From positions 1 to 64,000 of the forward strand of contig DATELK010000235.1 in assembly GCA_035276685.1 (NCBI GenBank): 64,000 nt of DNA, given 5' to 3'. This DNA is from JACVRN01 sp035276685. Lineage in GTDB: Bacteria; Acidobacteriota; Blastocatellia; Pyrinomonadales; Pyrinomonadaceae. The translations under genes were made by a program, and so were the position numbers. Shown one piece after another: positions 34,593 through 46,109 of the stretch; position 1 is the stretch's first letter; every line of letters starts with the position of its first letter. A model generated the notes under the pieces. It was not told the DNA's origin. It saw only the letters and a list, made by a program, of their open reading frames with translations, and did not search any database.

Positions 34593-36821
34593 ATGGTCAT
34601 ACGCATCTTCTGTCTGGCAGTTATTCTATCCATCTCGTTGCTCGGAGCGGCGACAGCACGTTCCCAGACACAGGCCGCAAACAAACTCACGCTGGAGTGG
34701 ATCTTCGGCGACGAAGGCCGCAGCGTCGCCAGCCTTCCGGCGCACACCTGGTTGTCGGATGGTAAGCTGCTGATGCTCGACGTGAGGCGGCCCCCGGCGG
34801 AGCGCACCTTCGAGGTAGTGAACCCGGTGACAGGCGCGCGTCAGCCTGCGCTGGATATGGCCGCTGCGGTCGCGAGCCTCAAGGCGCTGCTCCCGGACTC
34901 AGGCGTGACAGCCTCCCTCGACTGGCCGGAAGCGCTCGACCCGGCCGGGCGGCGTGCTCTCTACGTGTTCAAGGGCGACCTCTTCTTACTAGACATGGGC
35001 ACAGCACGCTTTACGCGCCTGACGAAGACAGAGGCGGAAGAGCAGTCACCGGGCTTCTCGCCCGACGGGCGTCGGCTGGCGTTTGTCCGCTCAAACGACA
35101 TCTACGTGGCGGAGCTCGACACGATGGCCGAGACGCGTGTGACGCGCGACGGCTCGGAGACGACCTTGAACGGCAGGCTGTCTTGGGTCTACTGGGAGGA
35201 GATATTCGGGCGGCGCGACATAGGCTACTGGTGGTCGCCGGACTCCAGCGCGCTGGCCTACCTGCAAACGGACGAGTCGAACGTCGGCATGAGTTATTAT
35301 GCTGACTTCCGCCCCGACAACGCGCCGCGACTCATCAAACAGCGCTACCCGAAAGCCGGTACTCCCAACCCGCGCGTCCGCGTGGGCATCGCGGAAGTCG
35401 GTCGCGGCACAACGACCTGGGTCAACATCAATGACCGTCCTTTCGAATACGTGCTGAGGGTGAAGTGGCTGCCGGACGCTCGACGCGTGAGCGTACAGAC
35501 GCTGACGCGCGACCAGCACGAGTCGGGCCTCTACTTCGCGTCGCGAGAGACGGGCGCGACCAAACGCATACTGACCGAGACGGACGCGGGTTGGGTCAAC
35601 ATTCACGACGATCTGCACTTTCTAGCAGACGGTCGTCACTTCCTCTGGGCGTCAGAGCGCGACGGGTACTACCACCTCTACCGTTACACGACCGAAGGGC
35701 GGCTGGTGAATCAGGTCACGCGGGGGCCTTGGTCACTGGCGTCATCGGGCGGCGGTGCCTTCTGGGTCAGGCAAGCCGTCGTGGGGATAGACGAGGCCGC
35801 TGGCTGGGTTTACTTCACGGCCCTGGAGCGCTCATCAGTCGAGCGCCACTTGTACCGCGTCAGGCTAGACGGCTCCGGCATGACGCGACTGTCATCGGAG
35901 ACGGGCGTGCATCGCATATCTATGCCTGCGGACGCGCGATTCTACCTGGACAACTTCTCCGACATACGCACGCTGCCGTCGCTTACGCTGCGTCGCCCGG
36001 ACGGTGCGCGCCAGATGGTGCTGGCGGCTCCAAGGCCAGAGCTGCTCTCGCGCTTCGACGTGCAGTACCCGGAGCTGCTGACTATCCCGGCGGCTGACGG
36101 CTTTCCCATGCCCGCGCGATTATTAAAGCCGAAAGAGTTCCGGTCTGACCGCCGCTATCCCGTCATCATATACGTCTACGGAGGGCCGTCCGCCCCGTCT
36201 GTCATCAACTCGTGGCAGGGCGGCCTGCTCATCGACCAGCTCTTTCTAGCCGAAGGATACGTGTTGCTGACTGTGGACAACCGCGCGGCGACAGGCATAA
36301 GCAAGCGGCTTGAGAACACCATCGTAAACGGGTCGTTAGAGCCGGAGACGGCAGACCTGCTGGACGCCGTGCGTTGGCTCAAGGCGCAGCCGTGGGTTGA
36401 TGCCGGTCGCGTAGGGGTCTGGGGCTGGAGCGGCGGCGGCACGATGACGCTGAGCCTGATGACCCGCTCGAAGGAGTTCAAGGCGGGCATCTCGGGCGCG
36501 CCTGTCACTGACTGGCGCTACTACGATACCAAGTGGGCTGAGGCGATAGCCGGTCTGCCTTCAGAGAATCCCACAGGGTATGAGCGAGCCTCTCTGGTCA
36601 GACGCGCGGGCAACTTGTACGGTCGTCTTCTGCTCATCCACGGCACCTATGACGACAACGTGCACCCGCAGAATACGCAGGCGTTTGCCGACGCGCTCAT
36701 ACAGTCCGGCAAGCTCTTTGAGCAGATGATATATCCCATGCGTAAGCACGGCATTTTTGACCGACCGGGCGCGATGCACCTGCAACTGACGATGCTGGAC
36801 TTCTGGAAAAGAAATCTGTGA
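34593..36821 (+). CDS. Exported S9 (dipeptidyl peptidase IV-like) prolyl peptidase
   Basis: 742 residues, with AAGGAG nine bases before the ATG and a signal peptide (LAVILSISLLGAATARSQ). The first two thirds form the DPP4 N-terminal propeller (SPGFSPDGRRLAFVRSNDIY, YWWSPDSSALAYLQTDES). The catalytic alpha/beta hydrolase domain has YPVIIYVYGGPSAP, then GVWGWSGGGTMTLSL with the nucleophile Ser 613. HGTYDDNVHPQN holds the acid (Asp 687/688) and RKHGIFDRPG holds His 719. The GWSGGG motif differs from the usual GWSYGG. The enzyme should cleave N-terminal dipeptides, often Xaa-Pro, in the periplasm. Confidence 0.93.
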   Translation: MVIRIFCLAVILSISLLGAATARSQTQAANKLTLEWIFGDEGRSVASLPAHTWLSDGKLLMLDVRRPPAERTFEVVNPVTGARQPALDMAAAVASLKALLPDSGVTASLDWPEALDPAGRRALYVFKGDLFLLDMGTARFTRLTKTEAEEQSPGFSPDGRRLAFVRSNDIYVAELDTMAETRVTRDGSETTLNGRLSWVYWEEIFGRRDIGYWWSPDSSALAYLQTDESNVGMSYYADFRPDNAPRLIKQRYPKAGTPNPRVRVGIAEVGRGTTTWVNINDRPFEYVLRVKWLPDARRVSVQTLTRDQHESGLYFASRETGATKRILTETDAGWVNIHDDLHFLADGRHFLWASERDGYYHLYRYTTEGRLVNQVTRGPWSLASSGGGAFWVRQAVVGIDEAAGWVYFTALERSSVERHLYRVRLDGSGMTRLSSETGVHRISMPADARFYLDNFSDIRTLPSLTLRRPDGARQMVLAAPRPELLSRFDVQYPELLTIPAADGFPMPARLLKPKEFRSDRRYPVIIYVYGGPSAPSVINSWQGGLLIDQLFLAEGYVLLTVDNRAATGISKRLENTIVNGSLEPETADLLDAVRWLKAQPWVDAGRVGVWGWSGGGTMTLSLMTRSKEFKAGISGAPVTDWRYYDTKWAEAIAGLPSENPTGYERASLVRRAGNLYGRLLLIHGTYDDNVHPQNTQAFADALIQSGKLFEQMIYPMRKHGIFDRPGAMHLQLTMLDFWKRNL

Positions 36822-36974
36822 CGCTTCTTATGACTATGCATGAGTAAGCTGGAATCACGAACAGCGGAGAGACAAGAGTTGACTCAGCTCTTCTACATTC
36901 ATGCAGCAACGCGCTGCATCGTCACTTGAACATAACTTTTGGAACTGACCGATGGTTTGGGCGTATGCAGAAGA

Positions 36975-38054
36975 ATGAAACTGTCATTTATCGTTCGCCA
37001 CGTTCTAAGCCTGTTAATTATTAGTTGTGTGTGTGACTTTGCACCTGTTTGTTTTGCTCAATCTTCAATCTCATCTAAGGTGGAAGTGCGGCTGGTTACC
37101 GATGAGGCAGAAGCAGTGCTCGCCATTCTCACAAAGAAAAAAGCGAATCAGCCGATTACCGAATCTGATTGGCAGAGGGTCTTTCAAAGCGAGGGTTATG
37201 CGCGACTCAAAGCGCGTGAGACTTCAATGAAACGCTCCTTTGAAGATGCCGATTTCAGAAACTTCGTCCTTTCTGACCAATTGGCTGAGCGGGCGCAAGC
37301 ACTTGAAGAAACGCTTGCCAGATGGACGCGCGCTGATGTTACCGGAGCGGCCCGTTTGTCGTTAGCTTACTTACCGAAGGAAGCGCATATTAGAGCTAAA
37401 ATCTATCCGGTTATTAAGCCGCGAGAAAATAGCTTCGTTTTTGATGTGGAAAATGACCCGGCCATATTCCTATATCTTGATCCAAAGGTGAGCCGCGAGA
37501 AGCTTGAGAATACGCTCGCGCATGAGCTCCACCACATCGGTTATGGCAGCAGTTGTCCTTCCAAACAGACAGCTGATGAGATTGCTAAACTGCCGCCGAC
37601 AGCCCAAACCGTCCTCACGTGGTTAGGTGCTTTCGGTGAAGGCTTTGCCATGCTGGCGGCGGCTGGCAGTCCTGATAAGCACCCGCATGCAGTCAGTAAT
37701 CCCGCGGAACGGGCGCGGTGGGACAGAGATGTGGCGAATTTCAATGCTGATTTGAAGAAGGTGGAATCATTTTTCCTCGACATCCTGGAGAACAGGTTAA
37801 GCGGTGACGATATCCAAAAGAAAGGCTTCTCATTCTTCGGCACTCAAGGCCCGTGGTACACAGTCGGGTGGAAAATGTCGGTGCTGATTGAGAAAACATA
37901 TGGACGAGCTAAATTGATCGAGTGTATGTGCGATCGGCGAAAGTTACTGGCGACATATAACAAGGCGGCAGCAAAGCATAATCGCACGACACGCGAGCCA
38001 TTAAGCTTATGGTCAGTCTCGCTTATCAAGAACATCAAGCCCGGTATCTTATAG
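36975..38054 (+). CDS. Exported putative zinc peptidase with HELHH motif (DUF5700-like)
   Basis: 359 residues from MKLSFIVRHVLSLLIISCV, with a signal peptide ending near VCFAQ. The sequence has DPAIFLYLDPKVSREKLENT followed by LAHELHHIGYGSSC (His 183, Glu 184, His 187), an HExxH gluzincin-type site. Then come FGEGFAMLAAAGSPD, where GEG..ML could give the downstream Glu ligand, and GPWYTVGWKMSVLIEKTYGR. This resembles the DUF5700 group of predicted secreted zinc peptidases. The stop lies 7 bp before an attC-like site, as in a cassette gene, although no attC is visible upstream. Confidence 0.8.
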   Translation: MKLSFIVRHVLSLLIISCVCDFAPVCFAQSSISSKVEVRLVTDEAEAVLAILTKKKANQPITESDWQRVFQSEGYARLKARETSMKRSFEDADFRNFVLSDQLAERAQALEETLARWTRADVTGAARLSLAYLPKEAHIRAKIYPVIKPRENSFVFDVENDPAIFLYLDPKVSREKLENTLAHELHHIGYGSSCPSKQTADEIAKLPPTAQTVLTWLGAFGEGFAMLAAAGSPDKHPHAVSNPAERARWDRDVANFNADLKKVESFFLDILENRLSGDDIQKKGFSFFGTQGPWYTVGWKMSVLIEKTYGRAKLIECMCDRRKLLATYNKAAAKHNRTTREPLSLWSVSLIKNIKPGIL

Positions 38055-38060
38055 CTTGCA

Positions 38061-38168
38061 GCGTAATAACTCGTTCGTCCGGAATGCGGTTTGAACGGCT
38101 TTCACCATCTTTCATTGTATCGCAAATTGTATGCTTCAAGCCGCGCCGGGTTAACTCGGGCATTAGAT
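38061..38168 (+). other. attC-like recombination site D
   Basis: It begins GCGTAATAACTCGTTCGTCC and ends CGCGCCGGGTTAACTCGGGCATTAGAT. The right arm matches the attC L'-R' pattern with ATTAGAT in place of GTTRRRY. The left arm keeps the AACTCGTTC element of classical sites. It starts 7 bp after one stop codon, and the next gene begins inside its right box. Confidence 0.65.
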
Positions 38169-38634
38169 GCTTGCAATTTCGGACACTCTCGAAGATGCTA
38201 AGAGTATGGAACCAATTCCTGCGACGAAAAATCGTTGGCTCTTGATTGCTCCGGCAGCTATCGCGGTCTTAATCCTGAACGTAGGAATCCACATTCTGTA
38301 TGTAGTGATATACAGCTATCTAATCAATCCGGGACAAGATGCGGCGTATTATCAAGCGCACGCAAAAGTAAGTGCGCCATATTCAAGCATTGTTGTTGGG
38401 ATGCCTTTAATGTTTCTCGTGTGCCGATGGGTAGGCAGAAAGTTCTCTGCGCGGTTTAGCCTTCCAGCCGCGTTGTTTGTTTGGTTGGTCTATTTCCTCA
38501 TTGATATAACTGTGCTTATCCTCGCAGGAGAGCTTTTCAGCTTGGCATGGCTTTTTGTTATTTCGTTTGTAACGAAGTTCGTGGCGGCATTCGCGGGCGG
38601 ACTGGCAGCACGAAAGCAGGTTGCCGAAGCATAA
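38167..38634 (+). CDS. Small four-helix membrane protein in a cassette-like setting
   Basis: 155 residues from the ATG at 38167; an alternative ATG at 38206 has no better ribosome-binding site. Hydrophobic segments are LLIAPAAIAVLILNVGIHIL, SIVVGMPLMFLVC, LPAALFVWLVYFLIDITVLI and LAWLFVISFVTKFVAAFAGG. A small multi-pass inner-membrane protein is expected. The start overlaps attC-like site D, and a truncated attC-like element begins 49 bp after the stop. This is the arrangement of an integron cassette, whose genes often lack their own promoter. No family is recognised. Confidence 0.7.
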   Translation: MLAISDTLEDAKSMEPIPATKNRWLLIAPAAIAVLILNVGIHILYVVIYSYLINPGQDAAYYQAHAKVSAPYSSIVVGMPLMFLVCRWVGRKFSARFSLPAALFVWLVYFLIDITVLILAGELFSLAWLFVISFVTKFVAAFAGGLAARKQVAEA

Positions 38635-38682
38635 AGCAACGAAAGCGTCCAGGTTACGTTGCTCGTTCCAAATCAACGCGCA

Positions 38683-38708
38683 ATCTAACAACTCATTCAA
38701 CGCGGGCC
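38683..38708 (+). other. Truncated attC-like element E (left arm only)
   Basis: ATCTAACAACTCATTCAACG and the next two bases are identical to the start of site C. After GGGCCGC the match stops and no right arm with GTTRRRY follows. This is probably an attC site cut by a later rearrangement. Confidence 0.5.
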
Positions 38709-39042
38709 GCGATTAAGCTGAGCCATCTTTGACCGCTGCCAGCGGTCTAATCAGCCACAGCAGTAAATTTTCCCGCAGTTACCATTCGTCCGGCATCAAC
38801 TCTGAACACTTCTGGAGTCTCCGCACATCATATAAACAGCTGACCGTCCGCGTGCACTGGGCCAGTTATGTGGGTTATCAAAAAAACTTTCTGCGGTTGA
38901 AGATGTCGCTAGTTCAAATTCGCCTTTCGTGTAATGATGTGGACACAGCTCTGCGAATTTATGGCCCCGAGGGTAGGGAGTCCTGCTTAGACACCCATAC
39001 ACGGCTGGAACAGTGGGCCAGATTGTTCGGGTAGTAACATTC
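38709..39042. other. Gene-poor junction after the cassette
   Basis: About 330 bp between the truncated attC and the KaiC-like gene. A 101-codon frame crosses it but has no family resemblance or ribosome-binding site and is not called. No second attC arm, integrase or promoter is evident. Confidence 0.4.
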
Positions 39043-40567
39043 ATGAGTCAGTCAAACACCTATCAGGGTATTGTAGCTGATGGCGCTGAGACGCGGCTGG
39101 CAACTGGCAGCGCCGGACTGGACGACGTTCTAAACGGCGGATTCCCCGTCAACAGGCTCTACCTCGTCGAGGGCGACCCCGGCACGGGCAAAACTACGCT
39201 CGCGCTCCAATTCCTGCTCGAAGGCGCGCGTCGCGGCGAGCCCGTCCTCTACGTGACTCTTTCCGAGACTAAGGAAGAATTGACGGCGGTCGCGCGCTCG
39301 CACGGCTGGTCGCTCGAAGGCGTCAGCCTGCACGAGCTGGTGCCGCCCGAGGAGAGCCTCAAGACCGAGGCGCAGTACACCATCTTCCACCCTTCGGAGG
39401 TGGAGCTGGGCGAGACGACGCGCGCCGTCATCGAGGAGGTCGAGCGCATACAGCCGCGCCGCGTCGTCTTCGACTCGCTCTCGGAAATGCGCCTTCTCGC
39501 GCGCGATCCCTTACGCTACCGGCGGCAGATACTCGCGCTCAAGCAGTTCTTCGCGGGGCGCAAGTCAACCGTGCTGCTCCTTGACGACCGCACCTCTGCG
39601 GACGCAGACCTTCAAGTCCAGTCTATCGCACACGGCGTGCTGATGCTCGAACAGATGGAGCTGGACTACGGCGCGGAGCGCAGGCGGCTGCGCGTCTCGA
39701 AGCTGCGTGGCAGCCGCTTCCTGGGAGGCTTCCACGACTTCGCCATCCGCACCGGCGGGGTAGAGGTCTTCCCGCGCCTCGTCGCGGCCGGGCGCGGCAC
39801 GGAGTTCAAGCCCGAGGCGGTCGCGAGCGAGGTGACGGAGCTGGATTCGCTGCTAGGCGGCGGGCTAGACCGCGGCACGGCCACTCTCGTCCTCGGCCCG
39901 GCAGGCTGCGGCAAGTCTTCGCTCGCGGCGCACTTCGCCGCGGCGTCCGCAAGGCGCGGCGAGCACGCCGCCGCCTTCATCTTCGACGAGGGCGTCAACA
40001 CCTACCTCAACCGCGCCGCCGGTCTGGGGACTGACTTGCGCGCGGAGGTAGAGGCCGGGCGGCTGAAGGTGCAGCAGGTAGACCCGGCCGAGCTCTCGCC
40101 GGGCGAGTTCGCGCACGCAGTCTGCGGGGCGGTCGAGAGCGGCGGCGCACGCGTCGTCATCATAGACAGCCTCAACGGCTACCTACAGGCCATGCCGGAC
40201 GAGCGCTTCCTGACGGCGCAGATGCACGAGCTTCTGACCTTCCTCAACCAGCAGGGCGTCGTGACGATACTGGTGATGGCGCAGCACGGCTTCATGGGCC
40301 CGATGTCGGCACCCGTGGACGTGAGCTACCTCGCCGACACGGTCATACTGCTGCGTTACTTCGAGGCCGCTGGCGCGATTCGCCGCGCCATCTCGGTCGT
40401 CAAGAAGAGGACTGGCCGCCACGAGGACACCATCCGAGAGATGCGCCTGTCGGCGTCGCGCGGCGTAGAGGTCGGCGAGCCTCTGACGGCGTTTCGCGGC
40501 GTGCTGACGGGCGTCCCCGTCCTAGCCGATAACGCCGTGAAGAAAGGGGCGCTGCTGGGCGGTGACG

Positions 40568-40575
<8 letters not shown>
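39043..40575 (+). CDS. KaiC-like double-domain RecA-fold ATPase
   Basis: 510 residues from the ATG at 39043. There are two KaiC domains. The first has Walker A GDPGTGKT at residues 44-51, preceded by GSAGLDDVLNGGFP, and RRVVFDSLSEMRLLARDPL. The second has Walker A GPAGCGKS at 285-292 and RVVIIDSLNGYLQAMPDE. The domains resemble stand-alone bacterial KaiC/RadA-like signalling ATPases rather than clock KaiC, since KaiA and KaiB are absent. The gene overlaps the following histidine kinase by eight bases, a pairing common in bacteria where the ATPase and the kinase act in one signalling pathway. Output is unknown. Confidence 0.92.
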
Positions 40576-42283
<1,708 letters not shown>

Positions 42284-42343
42284 GATAGTCACCATAGATT
42301 TTCCTTATTTCCCAACTCGAACTTTCATATTGTAATCCCATAT

Positions 42344-42360
42344 GAGAATGTTATATTCTC
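42344..42360. promoter_or_regulatory. Inverted repeat upstream of the ADOP permease gene
   Basis: GAGAAT and ATTCTC flank the 5-bp spacer GTTAT, within an AT-rich stretch about 130 bp before the permease start. It could be an operator for a local regulator. No regulator gene adjoins it, so this is tentative. Confidence 0.25.
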
Positions 42361-42486
42361 TTATGGCTTTCCTATAGGAGCGGTGTGAGCGATACACACT
42401 GGAGGTCATAGGCCCGCGGCTAAGGGCTGGCCCGTCGCATCGAGCAGCAACAGCTGCGACCTCCTCTAGCAGGTGGAGAGAAACAG

Positions 42487-45288
42487 ATGATTCTAAGACG
42501 GCTGCGCGCCTGGGTAGTGCGCCTGGGCGGGTTATTCGACAAGGAGAGGCGCGATAGGGAACTGGCCGAGGAGTTGGAGTCTCACCTGCGGATGCAGGTG
42601 GAAGATAACCTTCGCTCGGGCATGACCCCGGAGGAGGCTCGCCGACAGGCGGCCATAAAGCTAGGCGGGGTTGAGGCGGCCAAAGAGGAGTACCGTGACC
42701 GGCGCGGGGTTCCGGTCATAGAGGATTTGATACGTGACTTGCGTTATGCGCTGCGAATGCTTCGGCGCAGCCCCGGCTTTACGGCGGTGGCCGTGCTGTC
42801 GCTGGCCATAGGCATCGGCGCGAACACGGCGCTCTTCAGCGTCGTGGACGCGGTGCTGTTAAAGAAGCTGCCGGTCAAAGAGCCTGACCAGCTGGTGCTG
42901 TTAAGGTGGACTTCCAGCCCGAACTTCAGCCCGGGCAGCCACCACGGGAATGCGACCCGCGACGAGTCGGGGCGGTTCGTCAAGTCGTCCTTCGCTTATC
43001 AAACTTACACACGCTTTCGCGAGCAGCCGGGGCCGCTGTCGGACATCTTCGCTTTCGGCGACGTACCGTTGAACGTGAGCGCAGACGAGCACGCCGATGT
43101 CGTCAACGGGCAAGCGGTCTCCGGCAATTACTACGCGGCTCTGGGAGTGACGGCTCTCGTCGGTCGGACTATCACGGACGAGGATGAGCGCGCGACGGCA
43201 CCGCCGGTTGCCGTGCTCAGCTACCGCTACTGGCAGCGTCGATTCGGAGGCGACCCCGGGGTCGTGGGCCGTCAGATTAGTCTCAACAACGTCTCGTTCA
43301 CGGTTGTCGGCATTACGCCGCAGGGCTTCGACGGGACGATGCAGGTCGGCAGCTCGCCCGACGTTTCCATACCTATCGCGTCGGAGCCGCAAGTCCACCG
43401 CGAGCGCTCGCTGATGGCGGGCGCGGGCGCTTGGTGGCTGCGCCTGATGGGTAGGCTCAAACCGGGCGCGACGCCTGAGCAGGCGCGTGCGAGCCTCGAA
43501 CTCATCTTTCAACAGTCCGCGCTCAATCACAGGGAGGCGCGTGTGGCGCAAGGGCAGAACACGCTCACGCCGCTCGGCCCGGAGGACTACCCGCGCCTCG
43601 TCGCGTACTCCGGAAGCCAGGGCGAGACAAACAGGCGGCAGGCCTATCAAAAGCCGCTCTACATTTTGTTGGGAGTAGTCGGCCTCGTGTTGCTGATAGC
43701 GTGCGCCAACGTAGCCAACCTGCTGTTGTCGCGCTCTGCTGCACGCGAAAAAGAGATGGCCGTGCGGCTTGCAATCGGCGCGGGACGCCGCCGCCTTATC
43801 CGTCAACTGCTAACCGAGAGTTTGCTGCTCGCCGGTATGGGCGGTGCTCTTGGGGTGCTGCTCGCTTTCTGGATTAAGGACGGGCTGCTCGCGGTCGGCG
43901 AGTGGGGCGGCGATAGCATGGCAGCGCTTGAGCCGCGACTAGACCTGCGCGTGCTCGGTTTCACGCTGGCGCTTTCGCTCGTGACGGGTCTTCTCTTTGG
44001 GACGGTACCGGCGTGGCGCGCGACGCAGGTTGACCTCGCGCCCTCACTCAAGGACGGCGCGAGGTCTTCGGGCGCGGCCTCACGTTCGCTCTTCACGAAG
44101 GCGCTGGTCGCGGCACAGGTTGCTATCTCTTTGCTGCTCATGGTCGGCGCGGGGCTCTTCGTTCGCACGCTCGTCAACTTACAAAGGGTCGAGGTTGGCT
44201 TTGACAAGCACAACCTTCTGCTCTTCACGATTGAGCCGGGACTTATCGGTTACAAGGGCGAGCGGCTCGCGAACCTTTACCGGCAGATGAACGAGCGCAT
44301 AGAGGGCGTGCCCGGCGTGCGCTCTGTAACTTTCTCGGCCGAGCCGCTGCTGGCACGGAGTTCCAGCGACCGCGAGCTTTATCTGCCGGACGCGCCCCTC
44401 TCGCCGGACGGCAAGGCACAACCGAGCGGCGGTGTTTACATACATCAAGTGCGAGAGAACTTTCTCAAGACGATGAGTATCCCAGTCCTGGCCGGGCGCG
44501 ACCTCACGTCGCAGGACGACTCCCGCGCGCCCAAGGTCGCCGTGGTCAATCAGACCTTCGCCCGCCGCTTCTTTAACGGAGAGAACCCCGTGGGCAAGCG
44601 GTTCAGTTTCGACGAGAGCCCGGCCACCGCTGGCGAGGTCGAGATTGTAGGCCTAGTGGGAGATGCGAAGTACGCCACCCAACGCGCCGAGGTGCCGCCG
44701 ACAGCTTACCTGCCGTGGTCGCAGGAATTGAGCTCACTCCGCTCCGCGACCTTCGAGGTGCGCACGTCTGACGACCCCGTACTTTACGTCGCCGCCATCC
44801 GGCAGGCGGTGAGTGAGGTTGATTCCGGCCTGCCGCTCAAAGACGTTAAGACTCAGATGGAGCAGGCCGACGAGACTCTGGCGTTGGAGCGGCTGTTCGC
44901 GAAGCTGCTGGGTTTCTTCGGGCTGCTGGCGCAGGCGCTCGCCGCGGTAGGGTTGTACGGCGTGCTGGCATGGTCTGTGGCGCAACGCACACGTGAGATA
45001 GGCATTCGCGTGGCGCTCGGCGCACAGCGCAGGGATGTGCTGATGATGGTGCTGCGACAGGGGATGACGCTGACGCTTCTAGGCATCGCCGTGGGTCTTG
45101 CGTGCGCTTACGCGCTGACGAAATATCTGGCGAGCCTGTCGAAAATGATGTACGGAGTTTCTGCGACCGACCCGTGGACGTTCGGCGCGAGCGCGTTGTT
45201 CCTGACGCTGGTCGCGCTCGCAGCCTGCTACCTGCCCGCGAGGCGTGCGACAAAGGTTGACCCGGGTGTGGCGCTCCGCTACGAGTGA
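42487..45288 (+). CDS. ADOP family (acidobacterial duplicated orphan permease) ABC-type permease
   Basis: 933 residues with GGAGAG before the ATG. The N-terminal 90 residues (RDRELAEELESHLRMQVEDN, MTPEEARRQAAIKLGG) are the cytoplasmic extension characteristic of ADOP proteins. Then comes a MacB-like first helix with SPGFTAVAVLSLAIGIGANT and a periplasmic core. FtsX-like three-helix blocks follow near residues 390-480 (LLGVVGLVLLIACANVANLL) and at the C-terminus (FGLLAQALAAVGLYGVLAW), ending in PARRATKVDPGVALRYE. The duplicated permease is normally encoded without its own ATPase, as here. Related MacB systems export peptides or drugs; the substrate of this one is unknown. Confidence 0.95.
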   Translation: MILRRLRAWVVRLGGLFDKERRDRELAEELESHLRMQVEDNLRSGMTPEEARRQAAIKLGGVEAAKEEYRDRRGVPVIEDLIRDLRYALRMLRRSPGFTAVAVLSLAIGIGANTALFSVVDAVLLKKLPVKEPDQLVLLRWTSSPNFSPGSHHGNATRDESGRFVKSSFAYQTYTRFREQPGPLSDIFAFGDVPLNVSADEHADVVNGQAVSGNYYAALGVTALVGRTITDEDERATAPPVAVLSYRYWQRRFGGDPGVVGRQISLNNVSFTVVGITPQGFDGTMQVGSSPDVSIPIASEPQVHRERSLMAGAGAWWLRLMGRLKPGATPEQARASLELIFQQSALNHREARVAQGQNTLTPLGPEDYPRLVAYSGSQGETNRRQAYQKPLYILLGVVGLVLLIACANVANLLLSRSAAREKEMAVRLAIGAGRRRLIRQLLTESLLLAGMGGALGVLLAFWIKDGLLAVGEWGGDSMAALEPRLDLRVLGFTLALSLVTGLLFGTVPAWRATQVDLAPSLKDGARSSGAASRSLFTKALVAAQVAISLLLMVGAGLFVRTLVNLQRVEVGFDKHNLLLFTIEPGLIGYKGERLANLYRQMNERIEGVPGVRSVTFSAEPLLARSSSDRELYLPDAPLSPDGKAQPSGGVYIHQVRENFLKTMSIPVLAGRDLTSQDDSRAPKVAVVNQTFARRFFNGENPVGKRFSFDESPATAGEVEIVGLVGDAKYATQRAEVPPTAYLPWSQELSSLRSATFEVRTSDDPVLYVAAIRQAVSEVDSGLPLKDVKTQMEQADETLALERLFAKLLGFFGLLAQALAAVGLYGVLAWSVAQRTREIGIRVALGAQRRDVLMMVLRQGMTLTLLGIAVGLACAYALTKYLASLSKMMYGVSATDPWTFGASALFLTLVALAACYLPARRATKVDPGVALRYE

Positions 45289-45373
45289 GTTAAGACTAAT
45301 TACGGACGGCGAGAGAGCGCGTTGGCTCGGGATAAGTAAAGGAGTCAGCCATCTTAAGAGGCAATAGAAATTA

Positions 45374-45393
45374 GGGCGAGCCCTAGGGCTCGC
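45374..45393. repeat. Perfect 20-bp palindrome
   Basis: GGCGAGCC-CTAG-GGCTCGCC is fully self-complementary and followed on the plus strand by an A-run. It sits between the ADOP gene and the redoxin gene. The absence of a T-run after it on either strand argues against a terminator; a protein-binding site is possible. Confidence 0.5.
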
Positions 45394-45480
45394 CTAAAAA
45401 AATAGCTGCGGGCGTTAATAATTCGAAGCGAGAGTCGTTTTATTAGTGGAGATAATCTAAAGGAGTCTGAAGACAAGGTT

Positions 45481-46089
45481 ATGAAGAAGCTCTCCGCAAT
45501 CGCACTCCTGCTTGCGCTCGCGGTCGCCTTCACGTCGGCGTGCGCGCCGGAGGCTTCCGACACGCTTAACGAGAAGGCTGCTATCGCCATAGGGGCGGCC
45601 GCCCCCGACTTCACGCTGCCCGACGCCGACGGCGGCGCGCACTCGCTCGCCTCGCTCAAGGGCAAGGCGGGCACGGTCATCATCTTCATCGCGACGCAGT
45701 GCCCGTACTCGAACGCCTACAACGCGCGCATGCAGAAGCTCGCGGACGACTACCGCGCTAAAGGCTTCAACATCGTCGGCATCAACTCGAACTCGACCGA
45801 GCCGGCCGCCGAAGTCAAGCAACACGCCGCCACCAACGGGCTCAACTTCACCATCCTGAAGGACACCGGCAACCAGATTGCCGACCGCTACAACGCGCAG
45901 GTCACGCCCGAGGCTTACCTGCTCGACGCCTCCGGCAAGCTCGTCTACCACGGCCGCATAGACAACTCGCGCACCGGCTACTTAATCACCTCGACCGAGC
46001 TGCGCGACGCCATGGAGGCGACGCTCGCAGGCAAGCCCGTCGCGAAGGCCGGGGCCAAGGCGTTCGGGTGCTCCATCAAGCGCGGGTAA
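45481..46089 (+). CDS. Redoxin (thioredoxin-fold) lipoprotein
   Basis: 202 residues starting MKKLSAIALLLALAVAFTSAC, a lipoprotein signal with the lipobox TSAC. The mature part has AAPDFTLPDADGGAHSLASL, the AhpC/TSA-redoxin entry. VIIFIATQCPYSNAYN follows, carrying the single redox Cys of a TQCPYS motif, then INSNSTEPAAEV and VTPEAYLLDASGKLVYHGRI. Proteins of this type are extracytoplasmic thioredoxin-like oxidoreductases. The missing second Cys of a CxxC suggests a peroxiredoxin-like or partner-dependent mechanism. It is followed 20 bp later by a TlpA-like lipoprotein, forming an envelope thiol-redox pair. Confidence 0.88.
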   Translation: MKKLSAIALLLALAVAFTSACAPEASDTLNEKAAIAIGAAAPDFTLPDADGGAHSLASLKGKAGTVIIFIATQCPYSNAYNARMQKLADDYRAKGFNIVGINSNSTEPAAEVKQHAATNGLNFTILKDTGNQIADRYNAQVTPEAYLLDASGKLVYHGRIDNSRTGYLITSTELRDAMEATLAGKPVAKAGAKAFGCSIKRG

Positions 46090-46109
46090 GAGAGGAAGGC
46101 TGTAAGGGA

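Noticed and set aside
45374..45400. Palindrome as an intrinsic terminator
   Set aside because: On the plus strand it is followed by A residues, and on the minus strand by a mixed sequence. Neither gives the needed U-tract.
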